Shown piece after piece: positions 63,101 through 64,000 of a DNA stretch of 64,000 bases. The DNA comes from Lachnospiraceae bacterium (GTDB lineage Bacteria > Bacillota > Clostridia > Lachnospirales > Lachnospiraceae), in contig JAEELL010000086.1 in the NCBI GenBank assembly GCA_016282745.1, positions 1 to 64,000 of the forward strand. Reading direction: 5' to 3'. The number at the start of each line of letters is the position of its first letter. The first letter of the stretch is position 1. Under the pieces are notes generated by a model. That model was not told where the DNA came from. It worked only from the letters and a program-made list of their open reading frames with translations, and did no database searches. The translations under genes and the position numbers were made by a program.

Positions 63101-64000
63101 TCCGGATCATCAGTATCAGGGAGAAAATCGAATCTCTTTCGGTTCCGGTAACACATTGATAATTGGATCGTCTCAATATGGAAAGACAAATCTGCTTGAA
63201 ACAATTATACGAAGTCTTGCTGATACATATACACCTAAAGAAGTAAATATGTACATTATTGATTTTGGCTCTATGGTTCTTAAGAATTTTGAAAAACTGG
63301 CACATGTTGGAGGGGTAGTATGCCCTAGTGATGACGAAAAATTAAAGAACCTGATAAAATATATTTCAGACCAAATTGATTACAGACGTGAAAAAATGCT
63401 TGCAGTTGGTGTAAGTTCGTTTATTGCATACAAGGAGGCGGGATTTACAGAGCTACCTGGAATTGTTGTTTTTATCGATAATTTTACTTCGTTGAAAGAA
63501 TTGTATCTTCAAGATAATGATATGCTTTTAGGTTTGTTAAGAGAGGGTGTTTCTGTAGGAATTACTTTTGTAGTTACAAATACTCAGACAAACAGTGTAG
63601 GGTATAGGTATGTTGCTAATTTTTCATCCAAAATAGCAATGTTCTGTAATGAGCCAAGTGAGTATTCTTCGATATTTGCATCATGTAAGTTAAAACCGGA
63701 TGAAAAGCCGGGTAGATGCATTGTAGAGATTAATAAAGCAATGTATGAGAGTCAGACATATCTTGCCTTTGAAGGAAAGCAGGAAATAGACAGAGTTAAA
63801 AACATGCAGCTATTTGTTCAGGAAACCAATGAAAAATATGCAAATATGAGGGCGACAATGATTCCTGAGATTCCTGCATTATTGAAAGAAGATTATATAG
63901 CTGATAATTTTGTTATAGCTGATGAAGGAAAGATAATTGCAGGTTTGAACTATGATACAATCCTTCCTGAGATAATAGATGTTCAGAAAAATAATATGAT
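60108..64000 (+). CDS. essC: EssC-type FtsK/SpoIIIE ATPase of type VII secretion (partial)
   Basis: The frame is open from ATG 60108 to the right edge, 1297 codons, so the 3' end is missing. The N-terminus has two FHA-like domains (about 1-95 and 120-205), then two membrane helices (about 262-315), a D0 region and P-loop ATPases. D1 has Walker A GTTGSGKSE (692-700) and Walker B IIVDEFAEL (Asp802, Glu803). D2 has GSSQYGKT (1020-1027) and FIDNF, where Asn1125 replaces the catalytic Glu. EssC, about 1480 residues in staphylococci, is the motor of T7SSb; positions agree closely. GAGG precedes the start. The expected third, degenerate ATPase domain lies outside. Confidence 0.93.
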   Translation, partial: MNHQYKLIVTNRNIYKEFIINNEVTKLMLGTTSKCDFRINPDYFFYPIELVLEKDEEVDCWQLVCNDNVYVGGNGIQKLIITQLKHGDSISLFYAETDNEVFVIRFLIDFEEKVPYINNYIEIKDSASITVGDDSRSDIVLCGDFVTNTNIQLTKQGEKLAVVEKSSPYGVYINGKIIEKKKELSDCDFMTVSNCSFYYRDEKLFFDDKNIKINNFAVYKINEDSSFSYPQFVRNTRKKINIVTDEIEVLDPSEKPNKPETNIIMTLFPSIIMLVLVVGMRGMMGGSGASYILFSAGSMGLGIVTTVMSFIQGNKGYKKAIKKREEVYKEYISKKEKSIIEFRKAETEKLQQKYSAPSDEIEKVQRFDADIFDRVPEDDDFLTIYLGSGTKKSERQVAYKPQETLEDDDELKIIPGKLYDYYQCVNDVPIVLGIKDANAIGISGTKEDNDYLFKNIVCDLVCRQYHTDVDFYLLMDNEKEYAWIKALPQINNENHYRNIVFNNQTKTNIFEYLYKEFTMRLENDGDYKHIIIFVTKDNDITSHPLSKFISNASEINVTFIFFEKSTDYLPLYCKYIIENGQGEGVLYPSEDITNKQVFKYTNISDDVMDKLTKKIAPVYCEEISLDNTLRKNISLFELLDIYVTEDLDLKSRWANSKIYESMAAPLGVDVKDDIVYLNLHEKAHGPHGLVAGTTGSGKSEILQTFILSAATLFHPYEIGFVIIDFKGGGMVNQFEKLPHLIGAITNIDGKEIDRSLKSIKAELLKRQTLFADIGVNHIDKYIKAYKSGQATVALPHLVIIVDEFAELKAEQPEFMKELISAARIGRSLGIHLILATQKPAGQVNEQIWSNSKFKLCLKVQDQADSKEVIKSPLAAEIKEPGRAYLQVGNNEIFELFQSAYSGAPAKKETESGSKAYKIYGLGAEGRNQIVFEKKNEKKGDTGVTELEAIVSYISDYCDKAQIEKLPNICLPGLPDVLPFKTCDEKNNELNISIGIYDDPDHQYQGENRISFGSGNTLIIGSSQYGKTNLLETIIRSLADTYTPKEVNMYIIDFGSMVLKNFEKLAHVGGVVCPSDDEKLKNLIKYISDQIDYRREKMLAVGVSSFIAYKEAGFTELPGIVVFIDNFTSLKELYLQDNDMLLGLLREGVSVGITFVVTNTQTNSVGYRYVANFSSKIAMFCNEPSEYSSIFASCKLKPDEKPGRCIVEINKAMYESQTYLAFEGKQEIDRVKNMQLFVQETNEKYANMRATMIPEIPALLKEDYIADNFVIADEGKIIAGLNYDTILPEIIDVQKNNM

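Overview
The window reads as a chromosomal segment of an AT-rich, spore-forming Clostridia, most like a Lachnospiraceae gut or rumen anaerobe. The evidence is low GC, strong AGGAGG-type ribosome sites, spoVA genes, a PolC-type polymerase, the gene order pyrH-frr-uppS-cdsA-dxr-rseP-ispG-polC, an NADP-type glutamate dehydrogenase, and secreted proteins with lysine-rich fibronectin-III-like tails. The species cannot be named from the sequence.

Layout. 1-7300 is accessory: the tail of an unknown gene, a cluster of triloop hairpins, two SUKH (SMI1/KNR4) immunity-like proteins, a small HTH regulator, two GNAT acetyltransferases, a gene remnant and a 1393-residue exported multidomain protein. 7490-16850 holds a cation-efflux transporter, a membrane protein with a poly-asparagine N-terminus, spoVAD-spoVAE behind a sigma-G-like promoter, gdhA with a long leader, and a DUF815-type ATPase. 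16981-21729 (minus strand) encodes a lipoprotein, a GH16 beta-glucanase and a class A penicillin-binding protein. 21919-28166 has a YigZ protein, a PAP2 phosphatase, typA and an Agr-like regulatory unit (XRE regulator, LytTR response regulator, GHKL sensor). 28307-39503 is a conserved housekeeping cluster for UMP kinase, ribosome recycling, undecaprenyl and CDP-lipid synthesis, the MEP pathway, a site-2 protease and replicative DNA polymerase. 39587-44556 holds an AIM24-like protein, a MATE transporter, tRNA-Glu and pnuC-nadR for NAD salvage. 45123-45355 contains two decayed gene fragments. 45450-50788 is an ABC exporter with its own two-component system.

50978-64000 is the most interesting region. 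It is a type VII secretion-like locus that runs off the right edge: a secreted Fn3 protein, an intact Hanks-type kinase with an extracellular PASTA domain, a second paralogous secreted protein, a DUF6382-like/FHA protein, a CpaE/MinD-like ATPase lacking the signature lysine, a ubiquitin-like EsaB/YukD protein and an EssC/FtsK-type ATPase. The kinase and everything after it form one operon behind a near-consensus promoter. No WXG100 substrate, EssA or EsaA is visible in the window.

At smaller scale there is a dispersed structured element (TTCAG[T/C]CATGCACATA core, two long copies and one core-only copy), a second hairpin repeat family, and several short tandem repeats in spacers and coding tails.
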